Shown here: piece after piece, positions 1-12,179 of the stretch | Numbering within the stretch: position 1 is the stretch's first letter | Layout: the number at the start of each line of letters is the position of its first letter | Source of the DNA: Warburgia ugandensis | Taxonomy: Eukaryota > Streptophyta > Magnoliopsida > Canellales > Canellaceae | Direction: 5' to 3' | Length of the DNA stretch: 64,000 bases | NCBI GenBank assembly: GCA_035236585.1 | Contig: CP141132.1 | Span: forward strand, 46,441,880-46,505,879 | Made by a program: the position numbers and the translations under genes | Notes under the pieces: model-generated | Databases searched by the model: none | Told to the model about the DNA's origin: nothing | The model's input: the letters and a program-made list of their open reading frames with translations, nothing else

Positions 1-379
1 TACAACATACATACAGGGATACATAATAAAATACAACATTAGGATTCTTATTGTTCTTAATCATTCAAGATCCTATGGATCTTGTTTGATCATCTTTATC
101 ATATTTACAACTTTTATTAGGGCTTAGATCTTCTATCATCTAGTTCTTCATTGATCTAAGTTTAGTTATTTGATCATCCCTAAGGAAGATGATCTTGATT
201 CCCTTCCTTGAATGATATTTGATCAAGGGTTTGGATTTTTTATCTAGATTTGTCTACAACATACATACAGGGATACATAAAAAAATACAACATTAGGATT
301 CTTATTGTTCTTAATCATTCAAGATCCTATGGATCTTGTTTAATCATCCTTATCATACTTACAATTTTTATTAGGATTA
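1..379. repeat. Direct repeat, two ~125-bp copies offset by 254 bp
   Basis: The segment beginning at 1 (tacaacatacatacaggg) recurs almost unchanged from 255, and both copies run about 125 bases to the stretch containing ctatggatcttgttt. The 130 bases between them are unique but also rich in gatctt words. This is seen directly; the origin is probably a local duplication within retrotransposon leader or LTR sequence. No gene is visible here. Confidence 0.85.
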
Positions 380-409
380 GATAATTTACTAACCTTTTAT
401 GCTGTTATT

Positions 410-2110
410 ATTATTATTCAACCAATTAATGTTTTACTGGTTGAAGATAACTTATTTCATCCTAAGTCTAGACTGCTCCTCTTATTTCTAGTTGGTTAAG
501 GCTTACTAGATGAATAGTTGAACATAAAGTTGTTACTTCAATCCTCATGTAAGGAGGTGTTTAGACCTCACAAATATCAATGAAAGGTAGGGGAAGAGCG
601 AGGCTCTATTAGGTTCTCCCCCTTAACCACGGTGTTCAGCATTCACTAAAGCGACCTTAGCTCAACCTTTCATAAGGTTCCTATGAGCATTTTAACCCTG
701 AGTACTCTTTCTAATTGATTTTAATTAAATCTATGAACATTTAAAATGTCATTCATGGGGTTCATTATTCTTCTAGTTTAGGCCAAGGATTTGATAATCC
801 TTATATTGTCCCACTAACTATATCTCTTACTAATATTAAGTTAAAGTCATTTACTCATTTTAATTATCCATGAATCTCTATATTCTATTAGTTTACATTT
901 TTGGTGATTTAGATATCTTAACAACTACTTAACATTTGAATCTACTAATAAAATTTGACAATAAATAAATCATAAACTTTAAAGCATAAATCCAATATAA
1001 ATTTAACAACTATTTATACTCGCATACTTCCAATGAATGTAACTTAACCTAATGAAATAAACTATACTTAAACTAGCATGATCCTAAGTTATGAAATACA
1101 TAAAATTTACTACTAATCAAATGGAATCATGCTAAAATCTCAAATTTAATTAACATGGCCCTAGGACAATTAAATCTACTAACATATTATAACAATCTAA
1201 TAACATATAGAGCATAGCGTGCTAACATTTAATAATTATACTATCGTGCTTCCTAATTTATAACATAAATCACATTTGCAATTCTATTATCAAATAAAAT
1301 ACAAGTAAACTAATTAGATTAAGATTATTAGAAACTTTTACTTGTGATCCAACCATTAGATCTTAGATATTTTCCTTTTAATCAAGGGTTTTAATTACAT
1401 TTAGGGCTTTTACTCCATTAAGATCCAAAGATCATATCCACTTCTTTTTTTTATCACATTTAATCCATGATCTAACTGGATTTCATCATAATCCCATTCA
1501 TACATGCTTGATCTTATTGATCAAGTGGGTCCGTTTGTATTTTTAGGGTTTTTCTACCATAAAGGGTAGATTCCTCATTTTATGTTAGATCTATCAAAAT
1601 AAATTATGTATATTACTTGATTTCAACATTATATCATCATTGCATTAGATCCCTAAGATCTAATCATCTCAGATCTTGAAGATCATGAAAATTAAAAACT
1701 TAATTCATAAAAATAAAAAGTTTCTTGAAGCATTTTATCAATTTTATGATTTCAGAAGAAAATAAACATTACAAGCTTTCCATGGCTTCTTTTCAATCTT
1801 AATTTGGAGTTTAAATGACTCCACAATTAAGGACTGAAGTTCATAGTTGTTCCAAGGGTCCATATTTGATTTAGGCCTAGCGGAACGGACGAATGTGATT
1901 CATCAGGCAGAGCGGGCCGGTCGGGCAAAGCGGGCCTGTTGGGTAGAATGGTCGGGCCGCTCTCCTCACCGGGACGGACGCTATAATGCGTTCCTTGGAC
2001 CGGCACTGTTGAGCGATCATTCCGTTGGGACGGCACCCCACATGGATCACGTGTGAGGAGAGGCTTTTGTAGGGCAAGTTTTTGTGCGGCGTCCTGGGAT
2101 CCGATCTTTT
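410..2110 (-). mobile_element. Athila-like 5' leader fragment, inverted
   Basis: Bases 500-840 read on the minus strand match the non-coding leader that precedes gag in elements A (4327-4925), B (32340-33490) and C (47580-48770). The shared words include the cctatgagc block and a stretch around aggtctaaac. From about 540 to 2110 the sequence is the reverse complement of 54885-56430. No coding potential survives. The element that owned this leader lies mostly left of the window. Identification rests on cross-comparison inside this window. Confidence 0.6.
1865..2110. other. CpG-rich block inside the leader fragment
   Basis: This stretch is much richer in G, C and CpG than its surroundings, with repeated gcgggcc words and many intact CpG steps. 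The three overlapping open frames across it are a by-product of low stop density. The inverted homologue near 54890-55070 is also CpG-rich, so the block is an old property of this repeat family. Function unknown. Confidence 0.6.
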
Positions 2111-2787
2111 TAAGAAGATCAGGCAGTCCTTTTGGACTGTCCAATCAATTCCTTTTCAATAAAAGGCTCAAAACTTGATTAAAATGCTTGTAAATTCTAA
2201 TTTAGGGGTTTTGGACCCTTCTGGATCGATTGAATAGCTCAGATTTTCCATATGAGTCCTCCATCATCCTTACCTAATTTGTAGAATAACTTAATTGCAT
2301 TTATGGTAGATTTTCATGTTAGTTTCTTTATGTTAGGTTTTCACATTGTAGATCCAATTTGTAGTATAGCTTTCCATTTAGTTTGCTTAGTTTCCATTTT
2401 TTTAAGAACTTTCCTGCTTTAGAAGTAGGGTAGTTTCTAATTTTGGACATGATTTCCTTGCTTTTTAATTTTAGAAACTCTTTTATTTGTTTCCCATCCA
2501 TCTTAAGAATGTTTGAGGATTAGTGTAGAACCATTTTAGGAAGTAGTTGCATGGTAAATTCTTAAATCTAGCCCTTTCTTAGTTTAAAATTAGTACTTTC
2601 CTAATTTAGAAACCCATGTTTGACTTTGTTTAACTTTCTATTTTATTTTGCTTACTCTCTAGGAGTAGTTTAGAAACATCATACTTGTTAGTTCATTAGA
2701 ATTAGAGAGCATCCTTAATTTATAATTCCATGCATAGCTTCATAATGTCATGCATTTAGCTGTAGGCATCATCACTTTCCTTTTTGG

Positions 2788-2881
<94 letters not shown>

Positions 2882-4326
2882 TCAAATTTGCACACATGGA
2901 TCCTTCCATGCTAGATTTGCATGCATCTTAAATTCTTTCATCTTCAATTCTCACCTTCCTTCACTCACATATGCTTTCCATGTTAGTTAGTTCATGCATC
3001 ATTCCTCTTTCTCTCTTTCTAATTTCTCTTTATGGAGTTGGACTAAGGAAAAGGTAAGGATTCTTAATATGAAGCATACTTTCTAATTTCTTAACTGAGG
3101 TTGAGGAAACATGCAAATCTATCCATAAAGCCACATAGGTTCCTAACTAGGGCTCCGTGTTGGAGGGTAGGGATACACCATGTACCTATTTCTCACTTCA
3201 TCTCCTAAGGCTAGGAATGGGTGAGTCCTAAAACAGGCGCTACTATCTCCAATTTGTTTTCTTTTATTCTATTTTATATTTAATTAAGGAAACCTTAAAA
3301 ATGAATGACCTCTAATCCCCTCTTTATCTAAACTCCATGAAGTTGCCCTCTTTCTTTTAAGAGTTTTTGGCTTATGGAAAATGAAACAACTTTTTCTACT
3401 TCCTTTCTCATCATTATTCTTTCTTTATTGGGTAGTGATTTTGTAGGGAAGTGTTAGGACTCCTCTTCTCTTGGTTACACTAATACTTCATTCCTAAGGA
3501 TCATTGGATGGGATTTACTAGTTTGTGGCATATTGGGTTAAGGATATGATAAAAGCTTGCTAGTAACTTTAGTATATACTAGGTTGAAGAGAAGTGTACA
3601 TGCTCCTGTAGCGTGACACAACATGTGGGCCCTACAGTGGAATTCAAGCCTAGATTTGAAGAACCTTTATTTACTTTCTTTAATTGCTTTTCCATTACTA
3701 ATGTAACAAATCCTTGTAATTTTTCCATTTTCTTATTAATGAAGAGCTCTCTTTTATTTTTCTTTTCTTAATTACTTTCTTTCTTACTTTAATTTGTAGT
3801 TATTCGTACTGTAGATAGTTTCTTAATTCTTAGTTAGTTGTAATTTTAGATAGTTTCCTTAGTTGTAGTTTTATAAAGTTTCCTTTTGTAATTAGTGATA
3901 GTTTTTAGAAGTTCTTAATTAGTTGTAGTTTTAGAAAGTTTCTAGTTTTTTGCTTACTTATTTAGATAGTTTCTTTAATTGCTTGCTTTGTAATTTGGGG
4001 TTTACTCTCTAGTTTCTTACTTAGCTTAGCTGTTTTCTTCTTAGATAGTTGCTCAATTTAGTTGTTTAGTTTAACGGTTACTTCTTGGATTATTTGTTTC
4101 CTTTTTGATTAGTTGCTTGCTTTATGTCTTTACTTTTCTTTTACTTTCCTTGTTCTTAGTTTTACTGCAAAATTTTCCTTCTCTTGAATGCTTTGCTAGG
4201 TCAAAGTAAGATGAGCTAAATTCTAATTAATTATGTTTATTAAAGAGACTTTGAGGGATCAACCTATAATTGTCTATTCTATACTCCAATAGTGCCATTC
4301 ACTTGTAGTAATTATTAAGACACACC
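2110..4326 (+). mobile_element. Athila-type element A, 5' LTR (5'-truncated)
   Basis: From about 3050 to 4326 this region parallels 31020-32195, the 3' LTR of the same element. Shared landmarks are the sentence around catctcctaaggctag (3200 and 31229), long thymine-rich runs of tagtttcttag type, and the terminal block with gggatcaacctat followed by gtaattattaagacaca. The left edge near 2110 is set only by the end of the preceding fragment, and no TATA box comparable to that of the 3' LTR is visible, so the 5' part is probably missing. Divergence between the two LTRs is high, meaning an old insertion. Confidence 0.65.
2791..2879 (+). repeat. (CA)n microsatellite
   Basis: An uninterrupted CA dinucleotide run of about 44 units. 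The 3' LTR has only a short acacacac run at the equivalent place (30961), so the tract expanded after insertion. The histidine/threonine open frame over it is an artefact of the repeat. Confidence 0.97.
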
Positions 4327-4925
4327 ATAAGGATACTCACCCCCCATGAGATCTCTAGTGGATTTAATCACCTCACCTTAGCCTTTTAATTTTTAATTAA
4401 AATAATCTAGAAGAGACCTAAGTAGCCATTCGAGCTCATAGGACCCTCATGGAGGGGGGCATTCTATTGCCACTCAAGTGGCCCCTATCTAATTGACTAC
4501 ACTGGTATTTAAACAACTAGCTCTACCAGCACATTCTATGACTTAGATCACCTCTAAATGTCTGAAGAGGGTGTTAAGTGGTTGATTCAAATCAGGATCT
4601 AACTTGTAAGAAGTACAATTAATCTAAAAGAGAGGAGGAGATACCTAGGATTAGCACTAATATAAAAGCCTCTTCTTTAAAGAAATTCAAGATAAAAGGC
4701 CCTCAATCTTGTTGCCATAGGGATAGATTAAACTGTGTCCTTGTTTGTTGAGCATCAATAAGGTTGCATTATCTAGTTTAGGCTTCTCCTAGACTAGGTA
4801 AAAAAAAAAAAAATCTCTTTCATTGTATACAACAACTTAGTTTTGTTGTATGCAAATGTAAACCTATCGGTGTATGCACGGTCGTCAATCACTTACTCTT
4901 AATTTATCACCTTTAGATGTAGATA
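4327..4925 (+). other. Element A leader, primer-binding site deleted
   Basis: This non-coding stretch between 5' LTR and gag matches the inverted leader of element B from 32790 down to 32340. The match covers the cctatgagc block, the cactcaagtggcccctat block and the caaatcaggatctaac block. Relative to B, about 700 bases next to the LTR are absent, including the position where B keeps its tRNA-Asp-like primer site. A poly-A run lies at 4801-4813. The deletion would prevent reverse transcription of this copy. Confidence 0.65.
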
Positions 4926-4929
4926 TTTA

Positions 4930-6317
4930 ATAGTCCGTGAGGTAAGGCTGAGGACTCTAGAAGATCAAGAGATCCTTGTGGTAGACATGGTCGACAAGGT
5001 AGTAGAAGCGAAACCATTGAAAGATTACTTTACACCTATCCAATTCAACTCACCATGTTGTATAGCTTTTCTTACAACTAAGGTAGGCCATTTTGAGTTG
5101 AAACTAGGAGTTATTCAATTCCTATCAAATTTCTATGGGTTGGATAAGGACCCGTACTACCATGTCAAGGAATTCCTTGACATTTGTTCTACCTTCAAGT
5201 ACAATAAATTTTCATATGACTCTATTAGGTTAAGGCTATTCCCATTTTCTCTAAAGAATAAAGCTATCTCAAGGCTCAACTTTTTAGAAGTAGGGTCCAT
5301 GACCACATGGGATCAACTATCTAGGAAATTCCTGAATAAGTTTTTCCTTATTCACAAAACCAATGCCTTCAGGCACAAAAATATTAATTCCCAACAAAAA
5401 GAGGCAGAGCATTTCTAAAAGTGATGGGAATGTTGGAAGGACTTGCTTCTAAAATGGCCCCACCATGAATTTGAAAAGTGGCAGCTGGTTTAATATTTTT
5501 AAGAAGGTTTGACACTACATAATTGACAAATGATAGACGTGAGTAGGGTAGGGGCTTTCATGACTAAAAGCGATGTAGAAGCCTGAAATTTTTTAAAACA
5601 CTTACTAAGAATTCCTAGCAATAGGACTAATCTACCCAAATGGAAAGAAATTCATAGCTACAAAAGAAAGGTGGTCTATATGAAATGGGGGACTTTCCTG
5701 ATCTTTACAACAAAAATGATATGTTGACCCATAAGGTAGGAAAGATAGATCATCTAACCTAATGGTTACAAGCCTTAATGATGAATAGAACTCCCATCAA
5801 ACATCAACTTGAGGTATGTTCGATCTATTCTAATCCAAATCACTCTACTCCATTATGTCCTCTAGCTCTAGTTTTCTTGAGTTCTTTACAGAGCAAGCAA
5901 ATGCTATCAATGCATATCTATAACTTACCAATAATAACCCTTATTCTGAGACCTATAATGTTGGATGGGCTAGGCATCCAAACTTTTCTTTGTCAAAGAA
6001 TAACCACCAAGGGGGTCCATCAGGGAATCCCCCTCAACAACCTTTTCCCTAAAACAACATGCCTCAGCATCCTCAATAGTTTTCACCCCAACAAAAGAAA
6101 CCATTTTTGGAGGAAAGTCTGAACATATTCATGCAACGGACTATGCAATTCCAAAATGATGCAAAAGAATTTCAAAATAAAATTAAAGGACCTTGCATGC
6201 CAACTCACATTCTATTATGAAGTTAGAATATTAGATGATAGCTATCTACTAATCTTTAAGAAAGTGAAAAAGGAAATTTTCCAAGTCATCTGGTACCAAA
6301 TCCTAAGGGTAAGTGTG
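4930..6317 (+). pseudogene. gag: Element A gag, N-terminal and central part
   Basis: Gag forms the virus-like particle of Ty3/gypsy retrotransposons. The longest surviving open stretch (4978-5418, 146 residues) carries the retrotransposon gag domain, including FYGLDKDPYYHVKEFL and SMTTWDQLSRKFLNKFF. The frame then hits stops, but the typical continuation (WKDLLLKWPHHEFEKW) is readable to about 5500. A zinc knuckle at 5812-5853 reads CSIYSNPNHSTPLC, a CCHC motif whose second Cys has become Tyr. Proline- and glutamine-rich tail sequence follows to 6317, where a solo LTR interrupts the gene; it resumes at 10017. Several stops and frameshifts make it non-functional. Confidence 0.8.
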
Positions 6318-6929
6318 TGTAACAACCCCAAAATTTTACTATTGCATGATTGAAGATTGAGTTTTCTAGGAGAATAACTTTTTTTGGAATTAGAATCAGG
6401 ACTAAAATATAAATAATTAGATTCCACTCAGAAAATGAAATCTAGTGACCCAAAGAATGCTGAAAATGAAGTCCGGACGAGCAAGTTATGGGACTTCGAA
6501 GTCAGGACTATTTTGGTAATTAAAAAAAGAAAAAAGACTAAGAACATGAAATTGAAATTACTAAATCTAGATTCTACTTGATGATACAAATCCAACGGCA
6601 CTTAAGTTTGTTAAAATTAGAAATTGAACGAATAAACAGTAATTTTCTTAAAAAAGGGTCTTTTAGTAATTTTGCTAAGTGGGCCCCACTTGTAGGAGTT
6701 GGAATGTGATAGTCAATGGAGTTAAACAACATCATTAGTATGTCTTACCTTTTCTTTGACTGATATCATGGTGTTTAGAATAGTAAAAACACCATTATGA
6801 AGCTTTAAAATAAATAAAAGAAAACAAAATTAAAATAACAAAAAAGGGGGGCACATTTGATAATGGCACCCCCCACTTAAGTGAAACGTAGGGAACAGAC
6901 TTAGGCCTATTCCCAAAACCTGACAGAAC

Positions 6930-7055
6930 TCAACGTAGAGGAGGAAAGAAAGAGAAGAAGAAAGAGAAGGAAGAAAAGAAGAAGGAAGAGGAAGGAAAGG
7001 AAGAAGAAGCAAAGGAAGAGGAGGGAAAGAACAAAGAGGAAGGAGAGAGAGAGCT
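6930..7055 (+). repeat. Purine-rich (GAA/GGA) tract in solo LTR
   Basis: About 125 bases of almost pure A and G, made of gaagaag, gaggaag and aaagag words. On the minus strand it creates a Leu/Ser/Pro-rich frame with no gene character. Other chromovirus-type LTRs here carry a pyrimidine tract in a similar position, such as (CT)n at 15588-15622. Confidence 0.8.
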
Positions 7056-9585
7056 TGCTAGGTAAACCAGTCATGCCGGTGAGCATGAGAAAATGGATCT
7101 GGGTAGGGCTTACATGTCATCGGGAAAAATGGAGCTTGCCAATGAAAATGGAAGCTTAGATTCGAAATTCGAAACCCCCACCTTGCTCGCCTCAAGGTCT
7201 AGGGCAAAAGCCCTTTATTTCCATTTTGATCAGATGAAGATTTCACAGGGTTTTTTGGCTTGCCAAAGTTGTGGGCCATAGTTGGAGATGACAACAGATC
7301 AGATCAACGATATGAGCCAGTTATCTTCTACGGCTGGCCTAGAAGAACCAAAACCCCAATGGTTTTGGATGGATCTAGGATGATCTAGGCCATTGATTGA
7401 AGAGGACTCTACTGTGCAACTAGATTGGGGAGAGGTCACTTGAAATCAATGTTGATCTGGCTCACCCAAGGGTGGAGGAAGCACGGAAACACACTATAAA
7501 GTTAAGATCCATGAAGCCCATCTTTTGATTTGATGTAATTTGTTAGAGGACGATCCAACCATCCATTTCTTATCTAAGCGTAGGGATAGGTAGATACATG
7601 GTTGACAAACTGTAAAATCAACTCAGATTGCCAATCTAGACTATAAGACCAATCGGACGATCTCAACTGTTCGATCGAGGGTACTATTCATACAGTAAAA
7701 ATTTGATGTCTGATCGTTGATCAGACACTATGGATGAATTAAATAGCCTCAAAATTACTACAATATAAGAGGAATTGGTGAATTTAGATGTAAATTGACT
7801 ACAAACTGATCGGACAATCTCAGTAGTCCAATTGGGTACTATTCACACAGTAATTTTGTAGTGATCAGACACCACGAATGAATCCTACAACCTTGAATTA
7901 GCTAGGATGTGACTAGAATGTTATAATTTGGATGAAAACCTAGCAGGAAACCTCAGCTGTCCGATCTATCACTATTTAAACAGTGACTTGTTGACATTGG
8001 ATTGACGATTAGACTCCACAGATGAGTTTTAATCGTCAATCCAAAGCTGGAAGTGGTCTATCCTACCAATGTACACCCTTAAATTAGTTAAATCTGACCA
8101 TGTAATCTAATGGAAAATACAATTTAGATGTCCACACAAATCCAACCTAGATCTCAACCCTAAACTAAGGACAAACGTCCATAGAAGTCTTGATCAACTC
8201 ACATGAGTCTTGATCGTCCATGTAAAGATCCGATTATGATGATCCAGGCCTTGGATTGCATCGGATTCTCAAAATTATGATCATAATTAAATCTAAATAT
8301 CTCAGTGTTTGTGAATTTATTAAGAAAAGAGTTTTTATGCATTGAATAGATTGAAGAACACATGGTCGATCATGGAGAAGAGGGCGATTAAAGCTAGTGG
8401 AATTCGATGAATGCGTCACATAAGGTAGGTGGAAATTTAAGATAGCATGTCTAAATAATAAGATACATGTTCTAAACATGATCTTATTTCTGATTATAGA
8501 TGTTATGAAACTAAAATGGTATGATTGATATTCGACATGCTTTAAATTGAAATGATGAAATAATGTTAATTAAAAGATTTGCATATTATAATTGATGCTT
8601 ATGACTTGTGCATCATGTATGTGAATTGTGAAATTATGTTTATGGTACATGGGTACCATGTTAGTATTGATGATGTATGAGTCTAGGTTTATAGGATACA
8701 TCTTTGGTGGGTTATCACCAAATAAGAGAGGATGTTATTCTTGTTATGAAATATATGAACAAGTGAATTGCCTGCTATTATGACTATTTTAGATCTAGGC
8801 ATAGAGGCCTGAGAGTTTTGTTTTAGATAGGCATATGCCAAGGGATGCTTGCTAGGCGTTATGAGGGTTTGGCCACCCACTCTCCGAAATTTATTATGTT
8901 ATGGATACCAAGCATTATGTGTTGCTAAAAGTTGGGTGGGGCAAATATGGGAAGGCCGCCACTGTGGCAACCATGGTCCTCCCATATGGATATGGATATT
9001 GTGATTTCCACCGAGGATGGTATAGGTGAATTATTGAGCAATTATCCAAGAGTGCTATACCGATTCTGATTGAATGCATAGTAGTCCTTATATTTGATGC
9101 ATTATGGTTCTGAAACCCAGTATAGTCTAGGATATAGATTAGGAGACTTATTGATTATATTCATAATTTTGTATGTCTTTTAACAATTTCCATATATGTG
9201 TACACATGCTATATGTATATGATTGAGGGTGTAGTTTCATATAAGTTTCATATGGGTATATGAATGGGAAGAACTATTATGCAAGGTATGGTTGAAGGAA
9301 TTGGATTAGTTTATTTAGATAACAAATAATAATTAAGGATGTTTGATAAATTAATGGATTACTTATAATTATGAAACATGTTAATAATTGATTCATCAAT
9401 GGATTGTTAATGATTATGAAACATGTAGATATTTGGTTTATAAATGGATTATTGAAATGTGAAACATACAATAAATCACATTCAATAAAATTTCTATGAA
9501 AATGAATATTCTAATTACTATGGAATCATTAATGTATCTTAAGATTTAGCATGCTTCTTAAATTCCCCTACCAAGCATAGCTTGT

Positions 9586-9622
9586 TGAGATATTGTAAAT
9601 GGTTTATGTTTACAATATCTCA
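9586..9622 (+). promoter_or_regulatory. 14-bp perfect hairpin in LTR
   Basis: TGAGATATTGTAAA (9586-9599) pairs perfectly with TTTACAATATCTCA (9609-9622) across a 9-base loop. The same hairpin, with changed bases, occurs at 57275-57312 and 16737-16766. Its place late in the LTR would fit the R or polyadenylation region; that role is inference. Confidence 0.7.
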
Positions 9623-9834
9623 GATATAGATAGACAAGAGAAGATGTACATAAGAAGAGGAATCCAGCAACCATACTTTTGCGCTCAAGTATACATTTTA
9701 TTAAAACTTTTGTATTGTGTAGTTAGTCATGTGAATTGTGATATTGGACATTTAATATAATGTTATAGGGGTTGTACAAGTGAGCCACTTGATGGGTTCT
9801 GTTTTAAGAAATGAATTTCTATCTTCTAGAAAAC

Positions 9835-9865
<31 letters not shown>

Positions 9866-9870
9866 GTATA
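9835..9870. repeat. (TA)n / (TATG)n microsatellite
   Basis: A TA dinucleotide run passes directly into TATG tetranucleotide repeats close to the 3' end of the solo LTR. Confidence 0.9.
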
Positions 9871-10016
9871 GTGTGAGCCTCAAGGTGACATCTAGGTTTT
9901 TGGAAAAATGAATTTCAAGGAAAAATCTTCCACTATTTTTGTATTTTAAAATTTAGAGGCATGCCACCTTTTAAAATAAATGCAAAAAAATTTCATGAAA
10001 AACCTGGTGTGCCACA

Positions 10017-10440
10017 ATATGAGATTAGTTCCACATCATCCAATCAAGTTAATCCATCAAAACCCTTAGGAGTGGAAGACAAATAAATAATCAATTAAGA
10101 TAGACTAGGACAATCCCACAACTCGAGGAGAAAGAAAAGCATATACAAACTCAGAAAGGGAAAGGAATAGTATAGCCTACATCTTCTTCATTTGAACCCC
10201 TTGTTAATGCCCCCAATGTTCCAAAGGCTCCCTTCCCTCCAAGACTATATACAACTAAGAAGGAGAATAACTATAATGACATAATGGACATTTTTAAACA
10301 AGTTAATATCAATATTCCATTACTTAGATCCATAAAATAATTTCCTCTCTATGCTAAATTTTTAAAAGATCAATCCACACATGCACATAAGCTTAATGTG
10401 CATAGAATGGCCTTCCTCACTAGTCAAGTCATTTCAATAC
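10017..10440 (+). pseudogene. gag: Element A gag C-terminus and protease lead-in
   Basis: This is the continuation of gag after the solo LTR. The segment typical of Athila-type polyproteins just before the protease is readable around 10285-10400, with IMDIFKQVNINIPLL, then FPLYAKFLKD after a stop. The same segment occurs in element C at 45805-45987 (INIPLFNAIKDIPAYAKFL), which confirms the assignment. In-frame stops are frequent. Confidence 0.7.
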
Positions 10441-11188
10441 TATAACACCAAACCCCTCCAAAATACAAATATCTTAGATGCCCTACAATTGCATTTATTA
10501 TTGGAGAAGACATATTTGATAAGGAACTCTTAGATTTATGGGATAGTGCTAAACTATTTCCCTACTCAGTCTATGAGCAATTATGTTAAGGCAAGTTGAA
10601 ACCTACTGCTACTACTCTCCAATTAGCAAACCAATCTATCAAAATTCCTTGAGGAGTGTTAGAAAATGTATTGATAAAAGTAGCTCATTTTCCCTTTTCA
10701 GTATATTTTTTGTCCTAAACCTAAAACCTTCATCTAATCTAAATGCTAAAATCCCTATCATCTTGGGTCGTCCATTACTAGCTACATCTAATGCCATTAT
10801 TAACTATAGGAATGCTATTATAAAACTATTAATTAGCAATAAGAAACTCGAGTTTAACATTTTTAATGCAACACAATGGATGGACTCTAGAGACTTTTTC
10901 GTTATGAATGTCATAGAGAGCATAGTTCATGGAACTTTCCATTCATCCTCTAAGTGCGAGCAAGTTAGTCCCATGCGGGAAGTAGATCCATTACTTAAAG
11001 TTGTAGCAAAAGTGGATACTCCTAAATGGAGATCAAAAGTAGAGCCACTTACACCACCTTCCATTGCTCAAGACTCACATAAGAAAACACCCACATTAGA
11101 CCTAAAACCACTACTAGGAAGTTTAAAATATGCATTTTTAGGTCCTTATGAAACCTTGCTTATTAACATCTCTTTTGATCTCAATTAA
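10440..11188 (+). pseudogene. pol: Element A aspartic protease and PR-RT linker
   Basis: The retroviral-type aspartic protease that processes Gag-Pol. Around 10455-10590 the frame reads YLRCPTIAFIIGEDI and LLDLWDSAKLFPYSVYEQ; the D of the D-L-G active site survives, but the G is W. After a stop, the open stretch 10583-11188 holds IPIILGRPLLATSNAIINYR, the conserved C-terminal protease motif, then the acidic linker and DLKPLLGSLKYAFLGPYETL that precedes RT. The homologous block in element C is at 45808 down to 44915. Frameshifts and stops make it inactive. Confidence 0.8.
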
Positions 11189-11562
11189 GAACAAGAAGGA
11201 AAGCTGTTTAATGTACTCATGAGGCATAATATATCAATAGGGTGGTCCATCATGATAATTAAAGGTATTAGCCCCACCATTTGCATGCACTAAATTCATT
11301 TAGAAGAGAAAGCTAAAACATCTTAGGAATTTGTAAGCAGACTAAATCCTCACATGAATGAGGTAGTTAAGGCAAAGGTACTTAAGATGTCAGATGTAGT
11401 TATCATCTACCCAATCTCTAATCATACATGGGTTAGTCCTATTTAAGGTGTCCCTAAAAAATTTCAAGTCATGATTGTTAAAAATGAGGACAATGAGTAA
11501 GTCCCAACTCCCATGACCACTGAGTGGAGAATCTGTATTGACTACCATAAGTTGAACTTGGT
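11189..11562 (+). pseudogene. pol: Element A reverse transcriptase, N-terminal part
   Basis: The fingers region of a Ty3/gypsy reverse transcriptase. Readable motifs are IYPISNHTWVSPI, MIVKNEDNE, and EWRICIDYHKLN ending at 11559, the conserved W-R-C-D-Y-x-x-L-N motif. The sequence stops abruptly at a solo LTR and continues at 17296 with MRKDHFPLPFIDQI, the motif that normally follows directly. Two in-frame stops are present before the break. The insertion falls between two adjacent conserved RT motifs, so its position is certain to a few bases. Confidence 0.85.
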
Positions 11563-11654
11563 TGTAATAACCCAAATAATTAAATAATGATAAGCAGAAA
11601 GGGTAAAATGGTAAATACACTTAGGCCTACAAGGTGTGGGACCCACAATGAGGC

Positions 11655-11661
11655 TATAAAA
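11655..11661 (+). promoter_or_regulatory. TATA box candidate in solo LTR
   Basis: TATAAAA lies 92 bases inside the LTR start, followed by a pyrimidine-rich stretch. The short distance from the LTR start makes it a weaker candidate than the TATAAATA boxes of other LTRs here. Confidence 0.35.
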
Positions 11662-12179
11662 GCTTGCCCTGTCTTTTACACGGCCAAACTATTCCTCTAG
11701 GGTTCCATGTTGATGATGTAGGCAACGACGTGAAACTCCCCTCTCAGGCGCACGCGATGAAGGGAAGGCTAGTTTAGGCCAAACTAACCACGGTAGGCCA
11801 CCCTCTATGATTTCCCTTTCTTTTCTTAAAGTTTTCGTCGTTTTAATGTTGAAAAACGGTGTAGATGGCCGTTTTTCGATAAAATAGAGGGTGTCATTAT
11901 TCCTTCCAAAATAAACTGATGAAACGGTATCAGATCATGATCTGAACCGTTCATTTTGTGCATAGTAACAAGAAGAACAAACTCATGAATTTTCATGGTG
12001 ATTGAACTGCTATGGATGCCAAAAAACTCATAAAATAGTAGAAGGAGAAATTTTAGGGATGTGACAAAAATCATAAAAAAACACTAGATAATGATAGAGT
12101 TTGTTGAAAAGGTGCTTAAAAATGGGATTTACGAAAAAAATTGAGTGAAACGGTGCAAAAATTGCACCATTTGGACACC

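Larger units (their letters stand above)
6318..10016 (+). mobile_element. Chromovirus-type solo LTR (3.7 kb) inside gag
   Basis: It begins TGTAACAACCCC and ends GTGTGCCACA, the TG...CA ends of an LTR, with no internal coding region. The flanks are GTGTG (6313-6317) and ATATG (10017-10021), a 5-bp target duplication differing by two A/G transitions. Removing it rejoins the gag tail (PNPKGK then YEISS). Its 3' third matches 56540-57739, and its first ~570 bases match the inverted fragment 28858-29347. It has a purine-rich tract at 6930-7055. Its many open frames are shadows. Confidence 0.85.

Noticed and set aside
2784..2990. 68-residue frame with a long His-Thr run
   Set aside because: It is the translation of the (CA)n microsatellite.
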